Positions 8,057 through 16,822 of a stretch of 64,000 nt of DNA are shown piece after piece. The DNA is from DASYXT01 sp035934555. Lineage in GTDB: Bacteria; Verrucomicrobiota; Verrucomicrobiia; Limisphaerales; UBA8199. The stretch spans positions 77,674 through 141,673 of the forward strand of contig DASYXT010000128.1 of assembly GCA_035934555.1 (NCBI GenBank), given 5' to 3'. A program made the translations under genes and the position numbers. Under the pieces are notes generated by a model. That model worked only from the letters and a program-made list of their open reading frames with translations. It was not told the DNA's origin and ran no database searches. The stretch's first letter is position 1. Each line of letters starts with the position of its first letter.

Positions 8057-8785
8057 CTACTTCGAGGCAGGCTCGGCTGCAGCCGAATGCGCCGCGGCCT
8101 GCTTTTGAAACGCCTCCAGTTCGTCCCGCGCCTGGCGCAACTGGTCTGAGTTCATCCGCCCCGCGGCCATGCGCTTGGCCGCGGTGGCATCGCCCACACC
8201 GTTGGCCTCGGCTAACGAGAGCCATTTCCAAGCCTCGACCGGGTTCTGCGCGACACCTTTGCCCTCCAGGTACCGCATGCCCAGGTTAAATTGTGCCAGG
8301 CTGTCTCCCTGGTCTGCCGCTTTCCCATACCACTTCAGCGCCTCGGGCACATTCAGCGCCACACCTTCACCCGACGTGTACAGCGTCGCCAGATTGTATT
8401 GCGCGCGCGCATAGCCCTGCTGGGCTGCCTGCTGATACCATTTGGCCGCCTCCTTCATGTCGCGCCGTAATCCCTGCCCGGCCTCGCATAAATCTCCCAG
8501 CGCTGTTTCGGCTGCTGGGTTTCCCTTGGCGGCCGCCATTTGATACCACTTGGCTGCCTGCGTGTAATTCTGAGTTACCCCCTGGCCATTGGCGTAAAGG
8601 TCGCCGAGCGTCGCCTGGGCCTGGACATCTCCCGCCTCGGCGCGCGGTTTGACCTCCTCAAATTTGGGGATCGCCTTGGCATCGCCCCCCGAATTCTTTC
8701 CACAGGACACCACCAACCCGGCCGCGCAACCGAAGGCGGCAAAACCCCACAAGGCGGGAAGTAAATTGATTCGACACGAATTCAT
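8057..8785 (-). CDS. Sel1-like repeat lipoprotein
   Basis: 242 aa from ATG 8785, where a lipoprotein signal begins (hydrophobic core, then GLVVSC at about residue 28). The mature part holds about four Sel1 repeats of 36 residues, recognised by the A..LG.LY..G.GV..(N/D)...A.KWY..AA pattern (for example QATLGDLYANGQGVTQNYTQ). Sel1 repeats form TPR-like alpha solenoids that bind partner proteins. The last 45 residues are an Ala-rich helix. The partner is unknown. An in-frame ATG 57 nt upstream would hide the signal and was not used. Confidence 0.85.
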   Translation of the reverse strand: MNSCRINLLPALWGFAAFGCAAGLVVSCGKNSGGDAKAIPKFEEVKPRAEAGDVQAQATLGDLYANGQGVTQNYTQAAKWYQMAAAKGNPAAETALGDLCEAGQGLRRDMKEAAKWYQQAAQQGYARAQYNLATLYTSGEGVALNVPEALKWYGKAADQGDSLAQFNLGMRYLEGKGVAQNPVEAWKWLSLAEANGVGDATAAKRMAAGRMNSDQLRQARDELEAFQKQAAAHSAAAEPASK

Positions 8786-8991
8786 TGGCGCACGATGCAG
8801 CATGAGATGAGACAAATTGTGCTGCGCCCGCTGCAACGGCACAAGCCCAAAGACGGCGTTACCGAACAGTTACAATCGTCCAAAATGAACAAGCTCCGTG
8901 CGCCTTCGTTGCAGGAACGTCACTTTGCTTTTGCAACGACCGCCATAAAATTAGGCTTGAACTTATTTGGAAGTAAAGTAAACGTAATTGC

Positions 8992-9900
8992 ATGAGCACA
9001 TCGTTCGGATTTCACGCACCTGCTCCGTCTATGCCCTGCCGGCCTCCCCGCCCAAGAACGCCAGGGCGGCTGCTTGCTGGTCAGGAACCGCATGAACCGG
9101 GCTTTACGCTGATCGAATTGCTGGTGGTGATCGCGATCATCGCCATCCTCGCCGCGATGTTGTTGCCGGCGTTGAGCCGCGCCAAAGACACCGCCAAAGG
9201 AGCAACCTGCCTCAACAACCTCAAGGAAATCGGCCTGGCCACCCTCACCTACGCGCAGGATAATCGGGAAACCTTCTTTTGCCTCGGAGATAGCCCGGCG
9301 AACGCCTACATCCCCAATGACGGCCAGTGGTACGCCAACCCACGCTCCACCATCCTGCTACAGCCAACCGACCCTTATGCTTATTGGGCGTTGGGTTATT
9401 ACGAATATTACGCCCATAATCCCGGCATCTTTCATGACCCCTCCTGCGTCCACTGCGACGAATGGCATGATGACGGCCGCTACTACCCTTCGGATTTCTG
9501 GAAGAATTCCGATTACGGGATGTGTGATTTTTTGTTGTTCCCCTATGATCGTTCCGCCGAGCCGCAACTGAAGAAAACCACGTGGTACCAGGACCCGGTC
9601 CACATGATTATGGTGCAGGATTCGGCTGAGCAAAAGAATGAGGGCGATACCGACACCATCGGGCTGTTCCCCGGCCAAACCCAAATCCTCACCCAATGGA
9701 TCGGCCAGCCGCCATATGGTGGATTGTCCAGCCTGTATGGCGGTTATCACTTCGAGCGCGAATGGTACCGCCACGGCAACTCTTGCCAGACGGTCTGGGT
9801 GGACGGCCACGCTTCGAAGATCCGCTTCACCGGCCTCAACGTCGGCATTGATTACCGCCATTACACCGGCATCCGGCCCCTGAACCCCGTCCCGAACTGA
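8992..9900 (+). CDS. Pseudopilin-like protein with prepilin N terminus and H-X9-DG region
   Basis: 302 aa. A leader of about 38 residues ends at the prepilin peptidase site G/FTLIELLVVIAIIAIL, followed by the hydrophobic pilin helix and LLPALSRAKDTAK. The C-terminal part carries the H...VWVDGHASK segment typical of the verrucomicrobial/planctomycete pseudopilin families (H-X9-DG). Such proteins occur in many copies per genome and are thought to be processed by PilD and placed on the cell surface through type II/IV-like machinery; their exact role is not settled. It leads a plus-strand group with a lipoprotein and a large LamG protein, so it may help export or display them. Confidence 0.85.
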   Translation: MSTSFGFHAPAPSMPCRPPRPRTPGRLLAGQEPHEPGFTLIELLVVIAIIAILAAMLLPALSRAKDTAKGATCLNNLKEIGLATLTYAQDNRETFFCLGDSPANAYIPNDGQWYANPRSTILLQPTDPYAYWALGYYEYYAHNPGIFHDPSCVHCDEWHDDGRYYPSDFWKNSDYGMCDFLLFPYDRSAEPQLKKTTWYQDPVHMIMVQDSAEQKNEGDTDTIGLFPGQTQILTQWIGQPPYGGLSSLYGGYHFEREWYRHGNSCQTVWVDGHASKIRFTGLNVGIDYRHYTGIRPLNPVPN

Positions 9901-9944
9901 TTGCTTTCACCTTTTTCGAATACCGTCCCGAACTAAGCTTTTCC

Positions 9945-10340
9945 ATGAATGTCTTTCCCTCCCGCCCGCGGGCAGCGTGCGTCGTGCTCGCCTCTTCCTT
10001 GCTCCTCGCCGTCTTGGGCTCCGCCTGCAGCAAACAGACCCCTCCCCCGCAGGTCATGACTGCCGAACAACTTGAAACTGCCCTTGACCACGCCTTTTCC
10101 TCCGCCAAAACCGACCTGCGCCAGCTCGAAACTGACATCGTTTCGGCCCTCAAGACCCCGGATTATTCCCGCGCCTATCTCCAGTTGCAAAAGCTCTCCA
10201 GCCAGACCGGCCTGAACAACCAGCAGAACCAAGTCGTGGCGAGCGGGCTGCTCAGCGTCAATCAACTGCTGCAAACCGCCCAAACTCAGGGTGACACCAA
10301 TGCCTCCCAGGTCCTTCACAATTACCGCGCCACCAAATAA
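9945..10340 (+). CDS. Small lipoprotein, unknown function
   Basis: 131 aa. The signal peptide ends in a lipobox (LGSAC, about residue 28). The mature part is a helical Gln/Ala/Leu-rich sequence (TAEQLETALDHAFSSAKTDL) without a family I recognise. It sits 44 bp after the pseudopilin gene and 51 bp before the LamG protein gene on the same strand, so the three are probably one transcription unit for exported proteins. Confidence 0.75.
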   Translation: MNVFPSRPRAACVVLASSLLLAVLGSACSKQTPPPQVMTAEQLETALDHAFSSAKTDLRQLETDIVSALKTPDYSRAYLQLQKLSSQTGLNNQQNQVVASGLLSVNQLLQTAQTQGDTNASQVLHNYRATK

Positions 10341-10391
10341 TCTCCGCAGTGTCTCCGCCCGCAAATGCAAACCAACCAAATACAGACTCAC

Positions 10392-13300
10392 ATGAAAATC
10401 GTGCCTAATCTCACAACCAACCTACGGCCCTGGAGCGCCGTTTTGGCCGCGGCCCTTGCGCTCGCCACCCAACTCCACGCCCAGCCCACCGGCCAATGGG
10501 ACTTCAACAGCGGCGACCTCACCGCCACCGTCGGCTCCGACCTCCAATACGCCGACGGCCCTGGCGGGCCGACCCAACTGGGGACCACCTTCGGCACAAC
10601 CACCAGCCTCGGCATCCCGGATATTAACGGGACTGCGGCCCACGTCATGCGCTTTTCTGCCAACGTCAGTGGGATGGGCTATCTCATGCCGGACCCTCCT
10701 ACTGCCAACGGCGGCGGCAGCCTGGTAAATGATTATACCTTGATTATGGACGTGCTCTATCCGGCTTCTGCCAACGCGCAGGAGCGGCCGTTCCTCGATG
10801 CCGACGGCAGCCTCTTCGTCGCCGGGCCCGACCTGGTCGTTGATGCCAGCAACGGGATCGGCACCACGCCCAGCGGCCCCTACTTCGGCGCCTTTACCAC
10901 CAATACCTGGTATCGCATCGGGTTTGTCATCCAGCAGGACCTCGCTACTGTCACCTGCTATTCAAACGGCGTCCGTATAGGCTCTGACACGATCACTCCG
11001 AGTGGGGCGGCTGCGGGGCTGGATGGCCGGTTCGGCCTCACCCCCGGCTCGACCTCATTAATTCTCGGCAGCACCGATACCAACTCGACGGCCGGCTACG
11101 TCAGCAGCATTCAAATCCGCGACGTGGCCCTGAACGCCGGCCAAATGGCCGCCTTGGGCGGCCCCAGCGCTACCGGCATCCCACAAGTCATCCCGCCGGT
11201 CCCATCCTATATCGATTCTCGCACTCCGGACGTCAATTCGACCACGGAGCCGCCGCTGCCCGCCATTCATGTGGCTCTCATGGCCGGAGATACCACCATC
11301 GCAGGCAATTCTATCAGCCTGTACTTCGATGGCGCTCTGGTGCCCGCGACGGTCACCAACTCCCCTCCAAACTACACCATCGATTACCCCATCACTACCA
11401 TTCTACGCCCGCTTTCCAGCCATCAAGTTTCCCTCGTCTATTCGGATAGCGTCGCCGGACTCCAGACGAATTCCTGGAACTTCTCTGTGATGAATTACCA
11501 GAACGTGACTTTGCCCGCTCCGTTCTACCTGGAGAATTTCGATGAAGTGGCGCCAGGCAGCCTTCCTGCTGGTTGGGTGGTAACCAACGACACCGAAGTC
11601 GATGTAGCTGGCTACAACATCATGGACCCTACGTCCGATGCCTACAAGGATTGGATAGTTATCGACCCTGACGTCGTGACCAGTATTACCAGTTGGGATA
11701 GCGCGCGGCGGTTGACCCTCCCCCCCATCGTGGTCAATGGCCAATTACTTGACTCCTTGATTCACACCAACTTCGCTTATGCCGAATCCGACCAACGCAG
11801 CGGATCTCAGGTGCAGGCAATGTTCACTCCCGAGATCGATTGCACCGGCAAGACCAATGTCTACGCCTCCTGGCACAATATCTACGAGCAAAACCAGGAC
11901 AACCTGGGTGCCGTAGAGTATTCCGTTGACAATGGCAACACCTGGCATCCGGTGGTCTATTTTCTCCCGGACAGCGACGGCCAGGATTTCACCAGTGGTG
12001 TGGTAGTGAGCAATGCCGATGGCACCATAAACGCGGTCGCCACCTTTGCCAGCACCGCACACGGGCCCGCTTATGGCCTACCCTACGGCACTTTTATTCT
12101 GGCACCCATCACCACCAATTTAGACGGGTACATCGTTCCAGAACCCGACGATGAGGCAAACATTACCATAGAAAGCGGTGTGGCTCACAACGCCTGGATC
12201 GGAAAGGACATTGAAATTCATCGTCTTCCTTTGGCCGACAACTCGGCCCACGTCATCCTTCGATTCCTGCAGACCGGTACCGGGAGCTGGTACTTCGGTA
12301 TCGACGACTTTGGGCTTTACAGCATTAATACGCCTGTCGTCACGACCCAGCCTGCCTCGCAAACTGTGGACGCTGGCACTCCGGCAACCTTCAGTGTCGT
12401 GGCCAATGGTCCGGGGACCTTGCTCTACCAATGGGAGTTCAATGGCCAGGCCATCGCCGGTGCCACCAACAGCAGCTTCACCATCAACAATGTTACCCCG
12501 GCCAATGCGGGCTTGTATGACGTGGTCGTCTCTAATTCCGATGGTCCAACTACCAGCGGGACAGCCCAACTGACCGTCGTGACCACGCCCCAGATGATCA
12601 CCCAACCTCTCTCCCAGGTAACTTACGTTAACGCCACTGTCACCTTCAGCCCACAGGCCCGCGGTGGCCGGCCCTTGGCCTATCAGTGGTACCTTAATGG
12701 CAGCGCCGTGAGCGGAGCCAATGGCACACCGCTGACCATCAATAACGCCGCTACTGCTAATACGGGTGACTATCAGCTCGTTGTCACTAACTCCTACGGC
12801 GCCGTTACTTCCGCCGTCGCGCACCTGACGGTCTATTCCGGGCCGATCACCGACAGCCTCGTCGCCCACCTGAAGTTCGACAACGACTATACCGACTCCT
12901 CTGGCAATGGAACCGACGGGTCGGCGGTCGGCACGCCCGCTTTCGCCACGGGTATCATCGGCCAGGCCGTCCACGTCTCCTCGTCGGGCACGCCCGCCAA
13001 CGCTCCCGCTACAAACAACTACGTGACCCTGGGTACCCCACCTCAGCTCAGCTTCGGGAGCAGCGACTTCTCCATCTCGTTCTGGACCAAAGTCAGTTTC
13101 CAGAATGACGACAAGCCGTTCCTCTCCAATAAAGACTGGGGCAGTGGCAGCAACCCAGGCTGGGCGCTGGCCTCCGAAGGCACCGGCATGAAATGGAACT
13201 TCCGTGATAATCTATCCAGCCGCCGCGATAGCGGTACCGTTGCACCCCAAATTGAAGATGGCAACTGGCACAACGTCGTCGTCACCTTCATTCGCAGCTC

Positions 13301-13778
13301 GGTCGGTTCCATCTATGTCGACGGCGTGGTAGTCAACGTGGCCAATGTCGCTCCTGATGCCGGTAACGCCATTGGCAGTGCGGATACGGGTCTTCCGATC
13401 AATATCGGCCAGGATGGCACCGGCCACTACACCGACGGCGGTGGGGCAGCCGCGCTGGATGCGCTCATCGATGACGTCGGTATCTGGCGCCGAGCCCTGG
13501 CGCCGAGCGAAGTGGCCAGCATCCATGCCCAAGGTGTGCTGGGCCACGACCTGACCACCGCCACGGGCTTCATCAATGGCAACCTGGGCAGGATCACGAT
13601 CGGCCATGCCGCAGGCAATATCACCTTCTCTTGGACCTCCGGCGCCACTGTCCGGCTCCAGAAGGCGACCAACCTCAGCGCGCCAACCTGGACCGACGTC
13701 TCCGGCACCCTGGGCGTCGGCACCTACTCAGAGCCCGCGACCAACAGCGCGGCGTTCTACCGCCTCTTCCAGCCCTAA
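10392..13778 (+). CDS. Large secreted LamG / Ig-domain protein
   Basis: 1128 aa from ATG 10392, the start that gives a signal peptide (cleaved after LATQLHA); an ATG 27 nt upstream is weaker. Order: N-terminal LamG/concanavalin-like domain (about 35-255), a long beta-rich region with a possible second jelly-roll (380-640), two Ig-like domains (about 647-730 and 733-815; both with the Q.W..NG..I.GA pattern, e.g. YQWEFNGQAIAGATN), a second LamG domain (about 821-1065) and a C-terminal tail ending AAFYRLFQP. LamG and Ig modules bind sugars or proteins, and no catalytic motif is visible, so an adhesive or carbohydrate-binding surface role is likely. A strong terminator follows directly. Confidence 0.85.
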   Translation: MKIVPNLTTNLRPWSAVLAAALALATQLHAQPTGQWDFNSGDLTATVGSDLQYADGPGGPTQLGTTFGTTTSLGIPDINGTAAHVMRFSANVSGMGYLMPDPPTANGGGSLVNDYTLIMDVLYPASANAQERPFLDADGSLFVAGPDLVVDASNGIGTTPSGPYFGAFTTNTWYRIGFVIQQDLATVTCYSNGVRIGSDTITPSGAAAGLDGRFGLTPGSTSLILGSTDTNSTAGYVSSIQIRDVALNAGQMAALGGPSATGIPQVIPPVPSYIDSRTPDVNSTTEPPLPAIHVALMAGDTTIAGNSISLYFDGALVPATVTNSPPNYTIDYPITTILRPLSSHQVSLVYSDSVAGLQTNSWNFSVMNYQNVTLPAPFYLENFDEVAPGSLPAGWVVTNDTEVDVAGYNIMDPTSDAYKDWIVIDPDVVTSITSWDSARRLTLPPIVVNGQLLDSLIHTNFAYAESDQRSGSQVQAMFTPEIDCTGKTNVYASWHNIYEQNQDNLGAVEYSVDNGNTWHPVVYFLPDSDGQDFTSGVVVSNADGTINAVATFASTAHGPAYGLPYGTFILAPITTNLDGYIVPEPDDEANITIESGVAHNAWIGKDIEIHRLPLADNSAHVILRFLQTGTGSWYFGIDDFGLYSINTPVVTTQPASQTVDAGTPATFSVVANGPGTLLYQWEFNGQAIAGATNSSFTINNVTPANAGLYDVVVSNSDGPTTSGTAQLTVVTTPQMITQPLSQVTYVNATVTFSPQARGGRPLAYQWYLNGSAVSGANGTPLTINNAATANTGDYQLVVTNSYGAVTSAVAHLTVYSGPITDSLVAHLKFDNDYTDSSGNGTDGSAVGTPAFATGIIGQAVHVSSSGTPANAPATNNYVTLGTPPQLSFGSSDFSISFWTKVSFQNDDKPFLSNKDWGSGSNPGWALASEGTGMKWNFRDNLSSRRDSGTVAPQIEDGNWHNVVVTFIRSSVGSIYVDGVVVNVANVAPDAGNAIGSADTGLPINIGQDGTGHYTDGGGAAALDALIDDVGIWRRALAPSEVASIHAQGVLGHDLTTATGFINGNLGRITIGHAAGNITFSWTSGATVRLQKATNLSAPTWTDVSGTLGVGTYSEPATNSAAFYRLFQP

Positions 13779-13798
13779 TCCAGGGCCATAAAAATCAG

Positions 13799-13833
13799 GC
13801 CGGCCCCGCGCAAGCGGGGCCGGCTTTGTTTTT
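13799..13833 (+). terminator. Rho-independent terminator after the LamG protein
   Basis: A perfect 11-bp stem (GCCGGCCCCGC at 13799-13809 with GCGGGGCCGGC at 13814-13824), a GCAA tetraloop and the U-rich tail TTTGTTTTT. It starts 21 bp after the stop at 13778. Confidence 0.93.
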
Positions 13834-14006
13834 GGCGGCGACCAGGACAGCCGCCGGCGCGTCAGTGCGTTCAAGCGTTCAAGCCAGGGGACCGAACCAG
13901 CCCGCGAGAGGGGCACATCGGTAGTGGCGCCAAAAGCAACTGTTACCTCGGCGCGGAGCCGAAGAGTCCTGTTCATGCCTGCACGCCAGAACGCCAGAGT
14001 ATCAGA

Positions 14007-14034
14007 TTGTCAAATCGGAAACTTCTTCTAAGGT
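14007..14034 (+). promoter_or_regulatory. Possible promoter of the tRNA gene
   Basis: TTGTCA at 14007-14012 and TAAGGT at 14029-14034 are separated by 16 bp and lie 25 bp ahead of the tRNA. This fits a sigma-70-type promoter with a short 5' leader. Judged by eye only. Confidence 0.45.
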
Positions 14035-14059
14035 ACAAGAAACCTACATTCAGGTTGAT

Positions 14060-14135
14060 GGGCCCATAGCTCAGCGGTTAGAGCAGGCGACTCATAATCG
14101 CTTGGTCGGGGGTTCAAATCCCTCTGGGCCCACCA
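14060..14135 (+). tRNA. tRNA-Ile2 with CAT anticodon
   Basis: 76 nt with encoded CCA. Acceptor stem GGGCCCA/TGGGCCC, D arm GCTC-AGCGGTTA-GAGC, anticodon stem GGCGA/TCGCT closing the loop CTCATAA, and T arm around GGTTCAAATCC. The anticodon is CAT, but the D arm, anticodon arm and loop are almost identical to E. coli ileX, so this is the isoleucine AUA-reading tRNA whose C34 is changed to lysidine by TilS, not a methionine tRNA. Such tRNA genes are common integration sites. Confidence 0.93.
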
Positions 14136-14934
14136 TACTTGCGTAAATTGCGAAAAACCACTATGCGGTTTCTGTGCGGTTTTTGAGTTTCTTGACCCGG
14201 GATTCGGAGGGGTGCGAGGCGCGTTGGCCTTCTGCACTGGCACTATTCTGCAATCCGCGAGACGACATGTGGCGTTTCGTAGTCGCTTGCGAAGACGCGT
14301 TTCAATGGTGGAAAGGCTTGAGGCCGCCCTGTGTGGGAAAGGGTGCGAACCTTTCGGATGCTCCCAGAAAAGTTGGACGCCACAGAATCTGGTTGAACAA
14401 CTCGGGAATGGCGGCAGAGAACCTCTGTGAGCGTTCGCGCAACAAACAGCAACCCGAGTCCTTGTTACGCGAGGTCCAAATCAAGCTACTGACCAAACAC
14501 AAATTCGGCAAACTTCTGCCAAAAGACCTGGGCAGCCACGCCCCAGCACACGACCCTTATCGAGTGCGGACATGCCGGACCATTCGAAAACCGGCATTTC
14601 CGTAGAGCCGCGGTCGGAAAGAGTGTCGGAATGAGTTGAGGAGCTGCTTTGGTGCGAATCGGATTTCTGGTTCGCTGAGGCAATTTGGGTTGCCGTCCCT
14701 TGATTGGCTCCTGTGGCAGAACGGTCAAAACGGACTCGATTCACAAATAAGCCCTCAGTGGCCCTTTGGCTGATTGGGGGCTTTTGAACGATGCCACGCC
14801 GAAACTGCTGATTTATTTGGCCGAAATCAGTTCAGCAAAATGGTTCACTGCGACCCACCGGGCTAAACTGTTAGAATTCTCTAATCTTGGGTTAATGATT
14901 TTCCAACGGCGGACGGGCGATGTTGGAGGGCGAC
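14136..14934. other. 800-bp region after the tRNA without a convincing gene
   Basis: Several short overlapping frames occur in both strands, none with a product I recognise or a good ribosome site. The base composition is visibly less GC-rich than to the left. No integrase or att-type repeat of the tRNA 3' end could be identified by eye. It looks like decayed mobile or island-edge DNA. Confidence 0.5.
14870..14885. promoter_or_regulatory. Operator-like imperfect palindrome before the phosphoesterase gene
   Basis: GTTAGAATTCTCTAAT matches the perfect palindrome in front of the rubrerythrin gene (19957-19972) at 13 of 16 positions. It ends 49 bp before the start codon at 14935; the rubrerythrin copy is 48 bp from its start codon. 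This suggests a shared regulator. Confidence 0.4.
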
Positions 14935-16713
14935 ATGAAGCCCGCGGCCAAAAGACAAAACCGGAGTCTGCGGACCACTCTACTGTCACTGAAGCTTGCG
15001 GCGGCAGTGTCGGCTCCCTCGCCATCGGCGGGTTTTGAGTTCGCCGTAATCGGAGACACCCGCCCGCGGTTTGAAAGTGAGAGTTTCCGACCGTTCGAAG
15101 GTTTAATTTCGAAGATCAACGCAGCCAAACCCGCTTTGGTTGTCAATCTGGGAGACTTGATCTACGGCTACGGGCTTCCATCGAAGGAGAAGCAGTGGGA
15201 CAAATACGAGAACGTGGTGAAGGCGATTCAAGCTCCGTATTATCAGGTGCCAGGCAATCACGATACACACTCAAAGGAGGCGCGCAGGATTTATGGCCGG
15301 CGGTTTGGAAAATTCTACCGATCGTTCGACCACGAAGACTGTCACTTCGTGGTGATGGACAATACAGAAGAGCAGCGTTGGGGTTACGTCAGCCCTGCTC
15401 AATTGAATTGGCTCAGGCAGGATCTTCAAGGCACCCGAGCCCGGGCAGTTTTTGTCTTTATGCATTTCCCCATGTGGGAACCGGAGAGGATCACTCCTGA
15501 ATCGTACGAGCTTTGGGAGCAAACGCTTCATCCCCTGTTCAAGACCTCCCGGGTTCGGGCGGTGTTCGGCGGACATTACCATACATACGGCCCAACACGC
15601 GAATTCGATGGGATTCGTTACTTCATTACCGGGGGAGGCGGCGCTGAGTTGAGGCCGGAATACAAGAAATCCGGGGGCGAATTTCACTTCATGAAAGTGA
15701 TGACGGCCGGGAACAACTTTGACGTTCGCGTTATCACCGAGGGGGGAGAATCGACCGACCCTGAAGCCGATCTGATGGGTGGGTTGCAATTTGCGGCTCG
15801 CAATGTGTCCCGGATCGCGATAAAGCACGAAAGCGACGACTTGCGCTCTGGGGTGGGCTTCCGGGTTTCAGTCACGAACCCGCACCGCGAGCACCTGAAG
15901 GGCCAGGCGAACTGGGTTGCGGACGCTGCCGCGTTTGTTGTGGAGCCAAAACGAGTGGCCGTGGACGTACCACCGGGTGGGACTCACGATTTCAGCTTCC
16001 ACCTGAAAGCGCTGCAAGAAAGGACCACGCTAGGCTCCCTTCCTCAGCTTCTATTCGATGTTGCGTCGGCCGGTCGGCGGCTCCGCTTTCATCGGGACGT
16101 TCGCTTTGTTCAGGCCATGCAGACGCCATACCGGATGAGGGGCCTCACCGTGGACGGAAATGCCTCAGACTGGGCGGAAGTCCGCAGCATCCAGTTCCAG
16201 GATGGACCGCAACTCCGGACTGAACTGCGCAGTTGTTACGATGCGACAATGCTTTATCTCCTGTTCCGCATTCCGACCTTTGAAACAACAGAAGCCAAGG
16301 AGTTGGGCTTTACCGACGACGTTCAAATTGGGATTTCGCGGCCAGTGAGCGAAACCGATTTTGGAGCAGATCTGCTTCGCCTTGGGTTCAACGCGACTGC
16401 TAACGAGGTGAAGGACCGGACTCCTGCCCACAAACCCGGCACGGCGTTCCGGGGAGCAAAGTGTGTTACCGGGCAAGTCGATGGACAGAATTGCTACGAA
16501 ATCGCAGTGCCCTGGCACTTGATTGAGAATTTTAAGCCTCGGCCAGGAAGCCGCATAATGCTGGACTTGTCATTCTTGGCGCCAGAATCTGAATCGGGCG
16601 CTGGAGATAATTCCGAACCCGCCCCCAACACGTTGTCCTACCGTGTAAGGTACGGTAACGATTCTCTGGTTCCGGTGCATTTTTTGGAGTTGGAATTGGA
16701 AAGCGACCGGTAA
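14935..16713 (+). CDS. Exported metallophosphoesterase with C-terminal CBM9-like domain
   Basis: 592 aa from ATG 14935, chosen over an ATG 15 nt upstream because GGAGGG at 14925-14930 sits just ahead of it. A weak signal segment is followed by a calcineurin-like phosphoesterase: GDTR (about 41), GDLIYG, PGNHDTH, FVFMHFPMW and GGHYHTYG supply the Asp, Asn and His ligands of the two-metal site. Residues 300-390 are a beta-rich linker. From about 400 a CBM9-like module (LTVDGNASDWAEV ... CYDATMLYLLFRIP) may bind carbohydrate or cell wall. Substrate unknown; phosphodiesters or phosphomonoesters are possible. It has an operator-like palindrome upstream and lies in the accessory block after the tRNA. 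Confidence 0.85.
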   Translation: MKPAAKRQNRSLRTTLLSLKLAAAVSAPSPSAGFEFAVIGDTRPRFESESFRPFEGLISKINAAKPALVVNLGDLIYGYGLPSKEKQWDKYENVVKAIQAPYYQVPGNHDTHSKEARRIYGRRFGKFYRSFDHEDCHFVVMDNTEEQRWGYVSPAQLNWLRQDLQGTRARAVFVFMHFPMWEPERITPESYELWEQTLHPLFKTSRVRAVFGGHYHTYGPTREFDGIRYFITGGGGAELRPEYKKSGGEFHFMKVMTAGNNFDVRVITEGGESTDPEADLMGGLQFAARNVSRIAIKHESDDLRSGVGFRVSVTNPHREHLKGQANWVADAAAFVVEPKRVAVDVPPGGTHDFSFHLKALQERTTLGSLPQLLFDVASAGRRLRFHRDVRFVQAMQTPYRMRGLTVDGNASDWAEVRSIQFQDGPQLRTELRSCYDATMLYLLFRIPTFETTEAKELGFTDDVQIGISRPVSETDFGADLLRLGFNATANEVKDRTPAHKPGTAFRGAKCVTGQVDGQNCYEIAVPWHLIENFKPRPGSRIMLDLSFLAPESESGAGDNSEPAPNTLSYRVRYGNDSLVPVHFLELELESDR

Positions 16714-16822
16714 CCGCCGTGCTGAATTTCTAAATGCGCTGTCCAGAATCCCAGCACCAAGCCTCAGAATTTGCTCTGATGAGGACAAACGGCGTGGAGT
16801 TGTACGTGTTCACTAGTTCTTG

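Noticed and set aside
14028..14243. Open frame across tRNA-Ile2
   Set aside because: A known artefact: reading through a tRNA gene gives an apparent RDLNPRPSDYE-like peptide.
14174..14605. 143-codon frame after the tRNA
   Set aside because: No known family, no ribosome site, overlaps other equally good frames; kept as unassigned region.
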